Notes: generated by a model not told the origin, from the sequence alone. 64,000 nucleotides of DNA from Burkholderia ubonensis (GCF_902833085.1 NZ_CADFEB010000005.1:124001-188000), one strand, 5' to 3'; shown: positions 1-9,735, counted from the stretch's first letter. Program-made: numbers and translations.

Positions 1-554
1 AGCTTCATGATCACGGCCGCGTCGGCCTGCGCGAGCCGCGCGCGCAGCTCGTCCTCCGGCAGCACGCCGGACAGCACCGACAGGCTCTGGTTGCGATACA
101 CGAGCGGCTGGCCGAGCACGGCCGTGCCGCCGAGCATCGAGCACACGCCGGGCACGACTTCGGTGTCGTAGCGCGGCGCGAGGCGGTCGTGCAGATACAT
201 GTACGAGCCGTAGAAGAACGGATCGCCTTCGCAGATCACCGCGACGTCGCGGCCCGCGTCGAGATGCGCGGCGACGACGTCGGCGGCCGTGTCGTAGAAG
301 TCGGCGATCACGGTTTCGTAGCAGAGCGGCGGCGGCAGCGCTTCGGTCGTCACCGGATAGACGAGCGGCAACTGCACCTGCGCGTCGCGCAGATGCGCTT
401 CGACGATGCCGAACGCATTGCCTTTCTTGCCCTTCGCGACGAAATACGCGACCACCGGCGCGGCCTGCAGCAGGCGCACCGCCTTCAGCGTCATCAGTTC
501 GGGGTCGCCCGGGCCGACGCCGAGGCCGAACAGGCGTCCGCGCGCGGCCGTCAT
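1..554 (-). CDS. cobI: Precorrin-2 C20-methyltransferase, 3' end cut by window edge
   Basis: SAM-dependent tetrapyrrole methylase that adds the C20 methyl group to precorrin-2 in cobalamin synthesis. The visible part begins with a glycine-rich [17 protein letters not shown] segment typical of the family and contains the second signature [16 protein letters not shown] and the VVPGVCSM motif. The ATG at 554 overlaps the cobH stop (ATGA), so translation is probably coupled. About 184 residues are visible; full-length CobI is about 240, so the C-terminus lies outside the window. It is the third gene of the riboswitch-led cobG-cobH-cobI arm. Confidence 0.93.
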   Translation of the reverse strand, partial: MTAARGRLFGLGVGPGDPELMTLKAVRLLQAAPVVAYFVAKGKKGNAFGIVEAHLRDAQVQLPLVYPVTTEALPPPLCYETVIADFYDTAADVVAAHLDAGRDVAVICEGDPFFYGSYMYLHDRLAPRYDTEVVPGVCSMLGGTAVLGQPLVYRNQSLSVLSGVLPEDELRARLAQADAAVIMK

Positions 555-1177
555 TCGACCTCCGTCGCGAGCGCGTTGACCGCGGCGGCCGCCATCGCGC
601 TGCCGCCGCGCCGGCCGAGCAGCGCGACGTACGGCACGCCGCGGCTGTCGGCGGCGAGCAGCGCCTTCGATTCGGCCGCGCCGATGAAGCCGACCGGGAA
701 GCCGAGAATCAGCGCGGGGCGCGGCGCGCCCGCGTCGAGCATGTCGAGCAGGTGGAACAGCGCGGTCGGCGCATTGCCGATCACGACGACGCTGCCCGCG
801 AGGTGCGCTCGCCACAGTTCGAGCGCCGCGGCCGAGCGCGTGTTGCCGAGCTGCCGCGCGAGGTCGGGCACCTCCGGCTCGCCGAGCGTGCAGAGCACGC
901 GATTGCCGGCCGGCAGCCGTGCGCGCGTGATGCCTTCCGCGACCATCTTGGCGTCGCAGAGGATCGGCGCGCCGGCGGCCAGCGCCGCGCGGCCCGCCGC
1001 GCCCGCACCGGCGGAGAAGCGCAGATCGTCGACGACGTCGACCATCCCGCACGCGTGGATCACGCGTACCGCGAGTTTCTCGAGGTCGGCCGGGATGCGC
1101 GACAAGTCGGCCTCGGCGCGGATCGTCGCAAACGACTGGCGGTAGATTTCCTGCCCGTCGCGTATGTAGTCAAGCAT
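551..1177 (-). CDS. cobH: Precorrin-8X methylmutase
   Basis: Cytosolic isomerase moving a methyl group from C11 to C12 of precorrin-8X to give hydrogenobyrinate. The 208-aa length is normal for CobH/CbiC. The catalytic histidine lies in [10 protein letters not shown] near residues 38-47, and the family segments [14 protein letters not shown] and [13 protein letters not shown] are present. It overlaps cobG upstream by 8 nt and cobI downstream by 4 nt, so the three genes form a tight operon on the minus strand. Confidence 0.95.
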   Translation of the reverse strand: MLDYIRDGQEIYRQSFATIRAEADLSRIPADLEKLAVRVIHACGMVDVVDDLRFSAGAGAAGRAALAAGAPILCDAKMVAEGITRARLPAGNRVLCTLGEPEVPDLARQLGNTRSAAALELWRAHLAGSVVVIGNAPTALFHLLDMLDAGAPRPALILGFPVGFIGAAESKALLAADSRGVPYVALLGRRGGSAMAAAAVNALATEVE

Positions 1178-2657
1178 CGGTGGTGTCCTGGCATTGCCGC
1201 GGGTTGCCCAGTCGGGCCGCGGCCTGGTCGATCGTCAAGTGGCGCGCGAGCGGGGCGCCGAGGCCTGCTGCGCCTGCTGCATCGTCGCGCCGGTAAAGGT
1301 CGTAGCGCGCCGGCGCGACCGCGACGAGCGTGTGCTCCGCCGGGTGCGGCAGCGCGCAGTGGCGCTCGCAGCCGGTCAGGTGCACGAGGTGCGCGAGGTG
1401 CACGCCGCGCGCATGGCCGATGCGCGCGGCGAGCGCGAGCGCGTCGTGCTTCGTGTCGGCGCGCGCTTTCGCGCAGCCGGTGCTGCCCGCGCACGCGACG
1501 AGCTGCGCGAGCGGATGCGTCGGCTCGCACACGAGGCCGAGCGCGGCGAGCGCGTCGCGCAGCGCGGGCGCGTCACCGGCGGCGACGCCGTGGACGAACA
1601 CGCCTTGCCACGGCGTCATCGACAGCGTGCCGTCGCCATGGGTGTCCGCGAGCGCCGCCAACTGGTCGAGGCTTTCGGCGTCGAGACGGCCGAGCGCGAA
1701 TTGCGCGCCGACGCTGCAGCGCGCGGCGTCGCGCGACGCCTGCGCGCCGAAGCGCAGCGCGGGCGCCGACGGCGCGCGCCGCCATGCGGCGAGCGCGGGA
1801 TCGGCGGCAAGCGGAAACGGCAGATACGCCTGCGCGCGTTCGAGCAGCGCGCGTTCGCCGTGCGTCGCGAGCAGCGCGCGCATGCGCGTCGTGTCGGCCG
1901 GCGCGAGATCGAGGAACGCGAGCATCAGGGCGCGCACGAGCGCAACGGCGTCGCCGGGCGCGACGTCGGCGCACGCAGGGGCATCGTCGGCGGCGACGGG
2001 CGGACAGCCGGCCAGCCCGGCCGCGACGCGCACGGCGCCGTCGCCGCGCCGCCACGCGGACAGCCAGATGTCGTGCGGATGATCGAGCGCCGCGACGGCC
2101 TCGCCGCCGTCGAGCTGGATCGAGAATTTCGGCGACAGCTCGAACCGGCGCGGCTCGCGCGCGAGCATGCCGAAGATCGGCGCGGCGAGCGCCGCACTGT
2201 CGATGAGCGCGGCCGGGTCGCGTCCCGCGAGCGGGCTCAGCATCAGATTGCGGACGTCGTCGCTGGCGGCCAGTGCGGCGGCGTCGCCGTCGGCGTCGAC
2301 GAGCGGGCCGAGGCCGGCGCCGAGCAGCGCGGCGGTGAGCGCGGCCGCTTCGCCGTCGCGGATGCCGCGCAATTGCAGGTTCGCGCGATTGGTCGCTTCG
2401 ATCACGCCCGAGCCGTGCGCGCGGGCGACGGCGGCGATCGCGCGCGCCTGCCGCGCGTCGAGGCGGCCGCCCGGCAGCTTGATCCGGCACAGGCCGCCGT
2501 CGGCGGCAGGGACGACGCGCACGAGCCCCGGGCAGGCCGATGGACGCACGACGGGTGAAGCAGACGGAACGGGGACGGAATTCAACGGGGCACCGACGCA
2601 GTGTCGCGCCGCGGCCAACGCATCGGTACACCCCGCCCGATGCCGGCTGGCACGCAC
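1170..2657 (-). CDS. cobG: Precorrin-3B synthase
   Basis: Siroheme/[4Fe-4S] oxygenase of the aerobic B12 pathway that makes precorrin-3B. Family features are RPSACPGLVRVV near the N-terminus, GVIEATNRANLQLRG, and cysteines in CAGSTGCAKA and TGCERHC that fit cluster/siroheme binding. CobG indicates the oxygen-dependent branch. The start is uncertain: the GTG at 2657 lies only about 11 nt after the B12 box, and a later TTG within the first 30 codons is also possible, since recognisable homology begins only around residue 40. Being directly behind the riboswitch, it is the gene most directly controlled by adenosylcobalamin. Confidence 0.9.
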   Translation of the reverse strand: MRASRHRAGCTDALAAARHCVGAPLNSVPVPSASPVVRPSACPGLVRVVPAADGGLCRIKLPGGRLDARQARAIAAVARAHGSGVIEATNRANLQLRGIRDGEAAALTAALLGAGLGPLVDADGDAAALAASDDVRNLMLSPLAGRDPAALIDSAALAAPIFGMLAREPRRFELSPKFSIQLDGGEAVAALDHPHDIWLSAWRRGDGAVRVAAGLAGCPPVAADDAPACADVAPGDAVALVRALMLAFLDLAPADTTRMRALLATHGERALLERAQAYLPFPLAADPALAAWRRAPSAPALRFGAQASRDAARCSVGAQFALGRLDAESLDQLAALADTHGDGTLSMTPWQGVFVHGVAAGDAPALRDALAALGLVCEPTHPLAQLVACAGSTGCAKARADTKHDALALAARIGHARGVHLAHLVHLTGCERHCALPHPAEHTLVAVAPARYDLYRRDDAAGAAGLGAPLARHLTIDQAAARLGNPRQCQDTTDA

Positions 2658-2667
2658 GCACTTTCAA

Positions 2668-2835
2668 GCCGGCAGGTCTCCTGGCTGACAGGTCGACGCC
2701 CGCTCCAGGCCTTCCCGGACAAGCCAGTGGCGCGAGATGGAGGCGGGCTCGCTGCCTACAGTTGCGGGGGCAGCCACAGCGGCGCGGCATGCGCCCTGTG
2801 TTCCCTCTTGGGCCCCGAGGGGCGCCGGCGAACGA
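2668..2835 (-). promoter_or_regulatory. Cobalamin riboswitch (AdoCbl aptamer)
   Basis: Read on the minus strand this leader shows all conserved blocks of the cobalamin riboswitch in order: GAGGGAACACAGG, GCTGCCCCCGCAACTGTA, GCCACTGGC-like and CCGGGAAGGC segments, and finally the B12 box GCCAGGAGACCTGCC at about 2671-2685. It ends about 10 nt before the annotated cobG start, so it probably acts by masking the ribosome-binding site. A TATCCT-like -10 sits just upstream near 2848. Nothing comparable precedes cobL on the other strand. Confidence 0.95.
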
Positions 2836-3052
2836 ACGGGCGTAGGATACCCGATTTTTCGGGCGCCGCCGGCGCGAACGAGTGCCGGAAGGCGGGACTG
2901 GCGCGGCTTTCGGCCGGGAAGCGGGCAGTCGCCCGAATGGTACGATGGCGCCGTGACAGACTGGGATTGGGCAAGGCGGATCGGCGCGCGGCGGCGGAGC
3001 GCCGTGCAACGCAACGCAACTGAGCGGAACGACGAACGATGGGGAAGGGTGC

Positions 3053-4282
3053 ATGACGGCGTGGCTGACGGTGGTGGGCATCGGCGACGACGGTTACACG
3101 GGGCTCGGGCGCGCCGCGCGCCGCGCATTGCTCGACGCGACGCTCGTGGTCGGCGCGCCGCGGCACCTCGACATGCTGCCCGCGCGGATCGCGGCCGCGC
3201 GCGAGGCATGGCCGTCGCCGTTCGATCTCGCGGGCGTGCTCGCGCGTCGCGGGTCGCCCGTCTGCGTGCTCGCGAGCGGCGATCCGATGCTGTTCGGCGT
3301 CGGCGCGACGCTCGCACGCCAGCTTGCGCCCGGCGAATGGCGCGTGCTGCCCGCGCCGTCGTCGCTGTCGCTGGCCGCGGCCCGTCTCGGCTGGGCGCTG
3401 CAGGACGTCGGCGCGGTGTCGCTGGTCGGCCGGCCGCTCGCGGCGCTCGCCGGCCATCTGCTGCCGGGGCGGCGCCTGTTCGTGCTGAGCGCGGACGGCC
3501 GCACGCCCGCCGTCGTCGCGGCCGAGCTGACCGCGCGCGGCTTCGGGCCGACCCGCATCAGCGTGTTCGAACATCTCGGCGGCCCGCTCGAGCGGCGCAT
3601 CGACGCGCTCGCGCACGACTGGGCGATCAGCGAGACCGCGGCGCTGAATCTCGTCGCGCTCGACTGCCGCGCGGCGCCCGACGCACCGCGCCGCGCGCTG
3701 ACGCCCGGCCTGCCGGACGACGCGTACCGCCACGACGGGCAGCTCACCAAGCGCGACATGCGCGCACTGACGCTCGCGCGGCTCGCGCCCGCGCCGGACG
3801 AACTGCTGTGGGACGTCGGCGCGGGCTGCGGGTCGATCGGCATCGAATGGATGCGCGCGCACCCGTCGTGCCGGGCGATCGCGATCGAATCGCACGCGGA
3901 GCGGCAGCGCTACATCGAACACAATCGCGACGCGCTCGGCGTGCCGGGCCTGCAGCTCGTCGCGGGGCGCGCGCCCGATGCGCTCGCGGGGCTCGCCGCG
4001 CCCGACGCGATCTTCATCGGCGGCGGCGCGACCGTGCCGGGCGTGCTCGACGCCTGCTGGTCGGCGCTGAAGCCGGGCGGCCGGCTCGTCGCGAACGCGG
4101 TGACGCTGCAGGGCGAGATCGCGCTGGCCGCGTGGCGCGACGCGCACGGCGGCACGCTCACGCGCGTGGCACTCGCGCACGCGGAGCCGCTCGGCCGCTT
4201 CGACACCTGGCGGCAGCCGTTGCCCGTCACGCTGTACGACGTGTGCAAGCCGGCGGAGATGCACGCAACGGCGGCGGCGTGA
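3053..4282 (+). CDS. cobL: Precorrin-6B C5,15-methyltransferase (decarboxylating)
   Basis: Fusion of CbiE and CbiT that methylates C5 and C15 and decarboxylates precorrin-6B. The N-terminal half (from [12 protein letters not shown]) is a CbiE-type tetrapyrrole methylase with [11 protein letters not shown]. The C-terminal half has the SAM motif [13 protein letters not shown] at about residues 253-265 and [10 protein letters not shown]. The 409-aa length matches fused CobL. It is the first gene of the plus-strand arm; its TGA overlaps the cbiD ATG. Confidence 0.95.
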   Translation: MTAWLTVVGIGDDGYTGLGRAARRALLDATLVVGAPRHLDMLPARIAAAREAWPSPFDLAGVLARRGSPVCVLASGDPMLFGVGATLARQLAPGEWRVLPAPSSLSLAAARLGWALQDVGAVSLVGRPLAALAGHLLPGRRLFVLSADGRTPAVVAAELTARGFGPTRISVFEHLGGPLERRIDALAHDWAISETAALNLVALDCRAAPDAPRRALTPGLPDDAYRHDGQLTKRDMRALTLARLAPAPDELLWDVGAGCGSIGIEWMRAHPSCRAIAIESHAERQRYIEHNRDALGVPGLQLVAGRAPDALAGLAAPDAIFIGGGATVPGVLDACWSALKPGGRLVANAVTLQGEIALAAWRDAHGGTLTRVALAHAEPLGRFDTWRQPLPVTLYDVCKPAEMHATAAA

Positions 4283-5379
4283 TGCGCGACGAAACCCCCG
4301 AGCAACCCGCGCCGCTGCGCTTCGGCTACACGACCGGCAGCTGCGCGACCGCGACGTCGCTGGCCGCCGCGCGGCTGCTGCTGACCGGCGACGCGGGCGA
4401 CGCGGTCGAGATCGTGCTGCCGAAGGGGCAGCGCGTCGTGATGCGCCTCGAATTCTGCCGACTAATCAGCGACGGGAACGGCGGTGCGGAGGCCGGCACG
4501 ATCAAGGACGCCGGCGACGATCCGGACGTCACGCACGGCGCACTCGTATTCGCGCGCGTCGCGCTCGCGGCGGCGCCCGGCGTGCGCTTCCATGCGGGGC
4601 CGGGCGTCGGCACGGTCACGCGCGCGGGGCTCACGCTGCCGGTCGGCGAGCCGGCGATCAATCCCGTGCCGCGCCAGATGATGACCACGCACCTGAATGC
4701 GCTCGCAGCCGAACACGGCCATGCGGGCGGCTTCGACGTGACGATCGGCGTCGAGGGCGGCGAGGCGCTGGCGCTGAAGACGATGAACCCGCGCCTCGGC
4801 ATCGTCGGCGGGCTGTCGATCCTCGGCACGACCGGGATCGTGCGGCCGTTCTCGTGCTCCGCGTACATCGCGTCGATCCATCAGGGCATCGACGTCGCGC
4901 GCGCGAACGGCGTCGCGCACATCGCCGCGTGCACCGGCAACGCGAGCGAGGACGCGATGCGCGCGCACTACCATCTGCCGGACATGGCGCTGATCGAGAT
5001 GGGTGATTTCGCGGGCGCGGTGCTGAAGCATCTGCGGCGCGCGCCGGTTGCGCGGCTGTCGATGTGCGGCGGCTTCGGCAAGCTCAGCAAGCTGGCGGCC
5101 GGCCATCTCGACCTGCACAGCCGCCATTCGAGCATCGACCTGCCGCTGCTCGCGCAATGGGCCGCGCAAGCGGGCGCGAGCGACGCGCTGCAGGCCGCGA
5201 TGCTGGCCGCGAACACGAGCCAGGAAGCGCTGAAGCTCGCGCAGGCGGACGGCGTGCCGCTCGGCGACATCGTCTGCGCGCACGCGCTCGCCGTCGCGCG
5301 CGACATCGTGCCCGCGTCGGTCGCGCTCGAGATGTTCGCGATCGACCGGCAGGGCCGTTTCGTCGGGTGCGCGCGATGA
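4282..5379 (+). CDS. cbiD: Cobalt-precorrin-5B C1-methyltransferase
   Basis: C1-methyltransferase usually associated with the anaerobic B12 route. The signature [12 protein letters not shown] opens the protein and [16 protein letters not shown] and [13 protein letters not shown] follow; 365 aa is normal. The ATG at 4282 was chosen because it overlaps the cobL stop; a GTG one codon earlier is possible. Together with CobG (aerobic type), the locus mixes names from both routes. This is seen in other proteobacteria, where CbiD stands in for CobF. Confidence 0.94.
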   Translation: MRDETPEQPAPLRFGYTTGSCATATSLAAARLLLTGDAGDAVEIVLPKGQRVVMRLEFCRLISDGNGGAEAGTIKDAGDDPDVTHGALVFARVALAAAPGVRFHAGPGVGTVTRAGLTLPVGEPAINPVPRQMMTTHLNALAAEHGHAGGFDVTIGVEGGEALALKTMNPRLGIVGGLSILGTTGIVRPFSCSAYIASIHQGIDVARANGVAHIAACTGNASEDAMRAHYHLPDMALIEMGDFAGAVLKHLRRAPVARLSMCGGFGKLSKLAAGHLDLHSRHSSIDLPLLAQWAAQAGASDALQAAMLAANTSQEALKLAQADGVPLGDIVCAHALAVARDIVPASVALEMFAIDRQGRFVGCAR

Positions 5380-6107
5380 GCCCGCGCATTTTGCTGCTCG
5401 GCGGCACCGGCGACGCGTTGAAGATCGCGCGCGCGCTCGGCCCGCGCCACGTGTACAGCCTCGCGGGGCTCGGCAAGGTGCCCGGCGATCTCGCGTGCGA
5501 GGTGCGGGTCGGCGGCTTCGGCGGCGCGCAGGGGCTGGCCGCGTACCTGCGCGAAGCCGGCATCGGCCTCGTGATCGACGCGACCCATCCCTATGCCGCG
5601 CGGATCAGCGCGAACGCGGCCGCCGCCGCGCGCGACGCGGGTGTGCCGCTCTGGGCGCTGCGCCGCGCGCCATGGCAGCCGCAGCCGGGCGACGACTGGC
5701 GGATGGTCGACGACTGGGCCGGCATCGAGGCCGCGCTGGCGCCGTTTCGCCGGCCGCTGTTCACGCTCGGCCGCGAGCCGCTCGCGCATCTCGACGCGAT
5801 TCCGGTCCACCAGTTCTGGCTCGTGCGCTGTCTCGATCCGCATCCGGGCAACGCGCGCGCGCAGATCGTCGCCGCGCGCGGGCCGTTTACGCTCGACGGC
5901 GAGCGCGCGCTGTTCGCGCTCGCGGGCATCGACGTCGTCGTCAGCAAGAACAGCGGAGGCGCGGCGACCGAAGCGAAGCTCGACGTCGCGCGCGAACGCC
6001 GGCTGCCGGTCGTGATGCTGCGCCGGCCGCCGCTGCCCGACGCGGACCGCGCGTTCGACTCGGCCACCGCGCTGCTCGACGCGCTCGATCCGGCCGCGCG
6101 CGCGTGA
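5376..6107 (+). CDS. cobK: Precorrin-6A reductase
   Basis: NADPH-dependent reductase converting precorrin-6A to dihydro-precorrin-6A. Motifs: [14 protein letters not shown] at the N-terminus, [14 protein letters not shown] near residue 67, and [13 protein letters not shown] near residue 190, all family hallmarks. The product is 243 aa. The ATG overlaps the cbiD stop by 4 nt (ATGA), so it is translationally coupled. Confidence 0.95.
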   Translation: MSPRILLLGGTGDALKIARALGPRHVYSLAGLGKVPGDLACEVRVGGFGGAQGLAAYLREAGIGLVIDATHPYAARISANAAAAARDAGVPLWALRRAPWQPQPGDDWRMVDDWAGIEAALAPFRRPLFTLGREPLAHLDAIPVHQFWLVRCLDPHPGNARAQIVAARGPFTLDGERALFALAGIDVVVSKNSGGAATEAKLDVARERRLPVVMLRRPPLPDADRAFDSATALLDALDPAARA

Positions 6108-6151
6108 CGCCGGACGGCGGGTCGTCCCCATGAACTGACGGAGTGTTATCG

Positions 6152-6880
6152 ATGACGGTGTATTTCATCGGCGCGGGTCCCGGCGACCCGGAGCTGATCA
6201 CGGTGAAGGGCCAGCGCCTCGTGCGCACGTGCCCGGTGATCCTGTATGCGGGGTCGCTCGTGCCCGCGGCGGTGCTCGACGGGCATCGCGCGGAGCAGGT
6301 CGTCAACACGGCGGAGCTCGACCTCGACGCGATCGTCGCGCTGCTCGCCGGCGCCCATGCGAAAGGGCAGGACGTCGCGCGCGTGCACTCGGGCGACCCG
6401 TCGCTGTACGGCGCGATCGGCGAGCAGATCCGCCGGCTGAAGGCGCTCGGGATTCCGTATGAAATCGTGCCGGGCGTGACGGCCGCCGCCGCGTGCGCGG
6501 CGACGCTCGGCTGCGAGCTGACGCTGCCCGGCATCGCGCAGACGGTGATCCTCACGCGCTTCGCGGGCAAGACGACGATGCCCGAAGGCGAGTCGCTCGG
6601 CTCGCTGGCCGCGCACCGCGCGACGCTCGCGATCCACCTCGGCGTGCGGCATCTCGCGCGCATCGTCGACGAGGTGCTGCCGCACTACGGACCGGATTGC
6701 CCGGTCGCGGTGATCTACCGCGCGAGCTGGCCGGACGAGGCGCGCGTGACGGGCACGCTCGCGGATATCGTCGCGAAAGTGCAGGGCACGCGCATCGAAC
6801 GCACCGCGCTGATCCTGATCGGCCGCGTGCTCGATGCGCAAGGGTTCGCCGATTCGACGCTGTACGCGAGCGCGGACTGA
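6152..6880 (+). CDS. cobM: Precorrin-4 C11-methyltransferase
   Basis: SAM-dependent methylase acting at C11 of precorrin-4. Motifs are YFIGAGPGDPELITVKG, VARVHSGDPSLYGAIGEQ, and EIVPGVTAAAACAA. The ATG at 6152 has GGAG 8 nt upstream; a GTG three codons earlier at 6143 also exists but lies inside the Shine-Dalgarno. It is the last gene of the cobL-cbiD-cobK-cobM arm, separated from cobK by 44 nt. Confidence 0.95.
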   Translation: MTVYFIGAGPGDPELITVKGQRLVRTCPVILYAGSLVPAAVLDGHRAEQVVNTAELDLDAIVALLAGAHAKGQDVARVHSGDPSLYGAIGEQIRRLKALGIPYEIVPGVTAAAACAATLGCELTLPGIAQTVILTRFAGKTTMPEGESLGSLAAHRATLAIHLGVRHLARIVDEVLPHYGPDCPVAVIYRASWPDEARVTGTLADIVAKVQGTRIERTALILIGRVLDAQGFADSTLYASAD

Positions 6881-6954
6881 CGGCGCTTGCCGTTGCTACC
6901 CGCTGCTGATCGGCGGCGGCTGGGTTGCGCGGGCAGCCGATTCCGCGCCTGCGC

Positions 6955-8130
6955 TCACGCGCGCGCGACGCGCCGCGCAACGTGCGGCGCGAAGCCGGAC
7001 GCCAGCGCGCACAGCACGACGCACAGGCACGCCATCGCGATCCACGCCGGCGTCAGGTCCGCGAGATGCTGGCGCACGATGCCGGCCGCGAACGGGAACA
7101 GCCCCGCGATCAGGTAGCCGATGCCCTGCACGAAACCGGTCAGCGACGCGGCATCGGCCGGCGTCGCCGCATGGTCGACCGTGACGATCAGCGACAGCGG
7201 GAACAGCGCGCCGATGCCCGCGCCCATCAGCAGCGCGACGGGCAGCGCGAACCCCTCCGGCGACGCGAGCATCAGCACCAGCCCGACGAACAGCGCCGCG
7301 ATCGCCGCGAACAGCGCCGCCCGGCGATCGGGCATGCGGTCGATCGTGGCGGACACCGCCAGCCCGGCCACGACTTCCGCGAGCGTCACGCCGCCGAGCA
7401 GCCCGCCGGCCGCCGTGGGCGACCAGCCGAGCCGCATGTAGAACGGCGGCAGCCACGCGAGCACGAGCGTGTACGCGCCGGTCGCGATCCCGAAGAACAG
7501 CGCGAGCCGCCATGCGCGCGGCGAGCGCGACGGCCGCGCGAGCACCGGCGATGCGGCGGCGGAGATCGGCGCGCCGTCGCGGCTCGCGAACGGCCACACC
7601 GCCGCCGCGACGACGGCCGGCAGCGTCCAGCAGGCGAGCGCCGCGAGCCAGCCCCAGCGCGCGGCGGCAAGCGGCGCCGCGACGCTCGCGAGCACCGCGC
7701 CGCCCATGATCGACGTCGAGTAGACGCCCATCACGCCGCCGATGCGCGTCGCGAAGTTCGCCTTCACGAAACCGGGCAGCAGCGCCTGCACCATCGCAAT
7801 GCCGATGCCCGCGCAGCACGCGCTCGCAAGCAGCAGCCACGCATGCTGCGCGCCGACGCGCGCCGCACACGCGAGGCCGATCAGCACGATGCCGATCCCG
7901 ACGCCGGCGGCGATTCCGGGCGAGCGCTGCAGGCGGCGCGCGCACAGCGCGCCGAGGCCCATCAGCACGATCGGGATCGTCGTCAGCAGGCTGGCGGTGC
8001 TGTCGTCGATGCCGGTCGTGCGCTGGATCATGTCGAGCAGCGGGCCGACCGCGGCGAGCGCCGGGCGCAGGTTCAGCCCGACGAGGACGATGGCGGCGAG
8101 CCGCCATCCGGGGGAAGTGAAGCGATTCAT
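6955..8130 (-). CDS. MFS transporter, CynX/NimT-like
   Basis: Inner-membrane transporter of about twelve hydrophobic segments over 391 aa. The opening segment VLVGLNLRPALAAVGPLL is the typical start of the CynX/NimT (cyanate/nitroimidazole) MFS subgroup. It is transcribed away from a MarR-type regulator, and two palindromic operators lie in the 129-bp gap between them. Efflux or uptake of a compound sensed by that regulator is the likely role; the substrate cannot be told from sequence. Confidence 0.8.
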   Translation of the reverse strand: MNRFTSPGWRLAAIVLVGLNLRPALAAVGPLLDMIQRTTGIDDSTASLLTTIPIVLMGLGALCARRLQRSPGIAAGVGIGIVLIGLACAARVGAQHAWLLLASACCAGIGIAMVQALLPGFVKANFATRIGGVMGVYSTSIMGGAVLASVAAPLAAARWGWLAALACWTLPAVVAAAVWPFASRDGAPISAAASPVLARPSRSPRAWRLALFFGIATGAYTLVLAWLPPFYMRLGWSPTAAGGLLGGVTLAEVVAGLAVSATIDRMPDRRAALFAAIAALFVGLVLMLASPEGFALPVALLMGAGIGALFPLSLIVTVDHAATPADAASLTGFVQGIGYLIAGLFPFAAGIVRQHLADLTPAWIAMACLCVVLCALASGFAPHVARRVARA

Positions 8131-8190
8131 CGTGTGGCCCTCGGTGACGTGCGCGGCGTCGAGGCGGACGCCGCGCGTTTTTCAGGTAAA

Positions 8191-8238
8191 TTATCTTGAC
8201 GTCAAGATAAATGCTGATTTATCTCGACGTCAAGATAA
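8191..8238. promoter_or_regulatory. Two tandem 20-bp palindromic operators
   Basis: Site 1 (8191-8210) is the perfect palindrome TTATCTTGACGTCAAGATAA. Site 2 (8219-8238) is the same with one change (TTATCTCGACGTCAAGATAA). Centres are 28 bp apart. They lie between the divergent MFS gene (start 8130) and marR (start 8260), site 2 ending 11 bp before the AGGAGG Shine-Dalgarno. The dyad length and location fit a MarR dimer site that represses both genes; this is inference. Confidence 0.8.
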
Positions 8239-8259
8239 CTTGTTGGCGGAGGAGGGTTA

Positions 8260-8775
8260 ATGGAACGAAGGGATCGAGCCGCGCACGCGGTCGCGCAATG
8301 GCGCGACGAACGCCCGGATCTCGACGCGTCGTCGATGCTCGTGATGGGCAGGCTGCAGGAAGCGGCGCTCGCGATCGGGCGGGACCGTCTCAATCCGCTG
8401 TTTGCGCGCTACGGGATGCAGCCCGGCGAATTCGACGTGCTGGCGACGCTGCGTCGCAGCGGCGCGCCGTTCGCGCTGACGCCGACGGCGCTGTACGACG
8501 CGCTGATGATGTCGTCGGGCGGGATGACGGCGCGCATCGACCGGCTGCAGAAGGCGGGCTGGGTCGAGCGCCGCCCGAATCCGGCCGACGGGCGCGGCAC
8601 GCTCGTCGCGCTGACGGAGGCCGGCCGCGCGCTGATCGACGAGGCCGTCGTCGCGCACGTCGAGAACCAGCGCGCGATCCTGGACGCGCTGTCGGCGTCG
8701 GAGCAGGCGCAGCTCGCGCGGCTGCTCGGCAAGCTGCTGGCGGGGTTGGGAAACGGGGACGGCGGGGCAGGTTAG
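8260..8775 (+). CDS. MarR-family transcriptional regulator
   Basis: Winged-helix regulator of 171 aa. The helix-turn-helix/wing region runs from PGEFDVLATLRRSG through SSGGMTARIDRLQKAGWVERR and PNPADGRGTLVALTEAG, the classical MarR DADRR-type wing. AGGAGG precedes the ATG at 7-nt spacing. The divergent MFS gene and the two palindromes upstream suggest it represses itself and the exporter until a small phenolic-type ligand binds. Confidence 0.87.
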   Translation: MERRDRAAHAVAQWRDERPDLDASSMLVMGRLQEAALAIGRDRLNPLFARYGMQPGEFDVLATLRRSGAPFALTPTALYDALMMSSGGMTARIDRLQKAGWVERRPNPADGRGTLVALTEAGRALIDEAVVAHVENQRAILDALSASEQAQLARLLGKLLAGLGNGDGGAG

Positions 8776-8877
8776 TCCCGCCGAGCGGCCGGGCGTCGAT
8801 CGGCCGCATCGGCCCGCCGCGCGAGGCGGCGGGCGGTCAGGTTGCCGGCGCGACGGATGCGCGGCCGGCCGCGCGGA

Positions 8878-9582
8878 TCAGCCGCGCGCCGGGATGTTGA
8901 GCCCGCGTGCGACGGCCGGGCGGGCGACGAACGCGTCGAGCGCGCGCGCGACGTGGCGGAATTCGCTGAAGCCGACGAGGTCGCCTGCCTCATAGAAGCC
9001 GATCAGGTTGCGCACCCACGGGAAGATCGCGATGTCGGCGATCGTGTACGCGTCGCCCATCACCCACTTGCGCTCGGCGAGGCGCGCATCGAGCACGGCG
9101 AGCAGCCGCTTCGATTCGGCGACGTAGCGGTCGCGCGGGCGCTTGTCCTCGTAGTCGCGGCCGGCGAACTTGTGGAAGAAGCCGACCTGGCCGAACATCG
9201 GGCCGATGCCGCCCATCTGGAACATCACCCACTGGATCGTCTCGTAGCGGCCCGCCAGATCCTTCGGGATCAGCTGGCCGGTCTTGTCGGCCAGATAGAT
9301 CAGGATCGCGCCGGATTCGAACAGCGGCAGCGGCTTGCCGTCCGGGCCGTTCGGATCGATGATCGCCGGGATCTTGTTGTTCGGGTTCAGCGACAGGAAC
9401 GCGGGCGAGAGCTGGTCGTCCGTGTCGAAGCGCACGAGATGCGGCTCGTACGGCAGGCCGGTTTCCTCGAGCATGATCGACACCTTGACGCCGTTCGGCG
9501 TCGGCAGCGAGTAGAGCTGGAGGCGGTCGGGATGCTGGGCCGGCCACTTTTGCGTGATCGGGAAGGCGGACAAATCGGACAT
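8878..9582 (-). CDS. Glutathione S-transferase, Nu-class/YfcG-like
   Basis: Cytosolic thiol transferase/disulfide-bond reductase family. The thioredoxin-like N-domain contains YSLPTPNGVKVSIMLEE (T28 and N30 match the Thr/Asn glutathione-contacting pair of Nu-class enzymes) and NPNNKIPAIIDP; the C-domain follows with MGDAYTIADIAIFPW. The start at 9582 gives 234 aa and homology from the first residues. No good Shine-Dalgarno is visible, so initiation may be weak or leaderless. A 17-bp palindrome lies 137 bp upstream. Confidence 0.85.
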   Translation of the reverse strand: MSDLSAFPITQKWPAQHPDRLQLYSLPTPNGVKVSIMLEETGLPYEPHLVRFDTDDQLSPAFLSLNPNNKIPAIIDPNGPDGKPLPLFESGAILIYLADKTGQLIPKDLAGRYETIQWVMFQMGGIGPMFGQVGFFHKFAGRDYEDKRPRDRYVAESKRLLAVLDARLAERKWVMGDAYTIADIAIFPWVRNLIGFYEAGDLVGFSEFRHVARALDAFVARPAVARGLNIPARG

Positions 9583-9718
9583 GGAGGGGTTCGCTCGTCG
9601 GGGTGAATCATCCACGGCCCGCAGCGCCGCCGCGCGTGGGCGGGCCGTTCGTGGATTCGGGAACGGCAGGCTCACGCGAGAGCGGGCGCGGCCGGCCGCG
9701 CCAAAGCGCCCACTGTAG

Positions 9719-9735
9719 CCGATTCGACGAATCGG
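9719..9735. promoter_or_regulatory. 17-bp perfect palindrome upstream of the GST gene
   Basis: CCGATTCGACGAATCGG: two 8-bp arms around a central A. It lies in a 249-bp gap between the porin stop (9832) and the GST start (9582), on the promoter side of the GST gene. It could be an operator or a cruciform; no adjacent regulator gene is present. The rest of the gap shows nothing else recognisable. Confidence 0.5.

Noticed and set aside
752..2206. Long Arg/Ala-rich ORF on the plus strand opposite cobG
   Set aside because: It is a frame shadow of GC-rich DNA: arginine-rich, no domain pattern, and fully opposite cobG.
2831..3052. Possible second cobalamin riboswitch ahead of cobL
   Set aside because: No B12 box or CCGCAACTG block was found on the plus strand.
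2737..4281. Long N-terminal extension to cbiD on the plus strand
   Set aside because: It runs through the riboswitch and cobL in another frame; cbiD homology begins at 4282.
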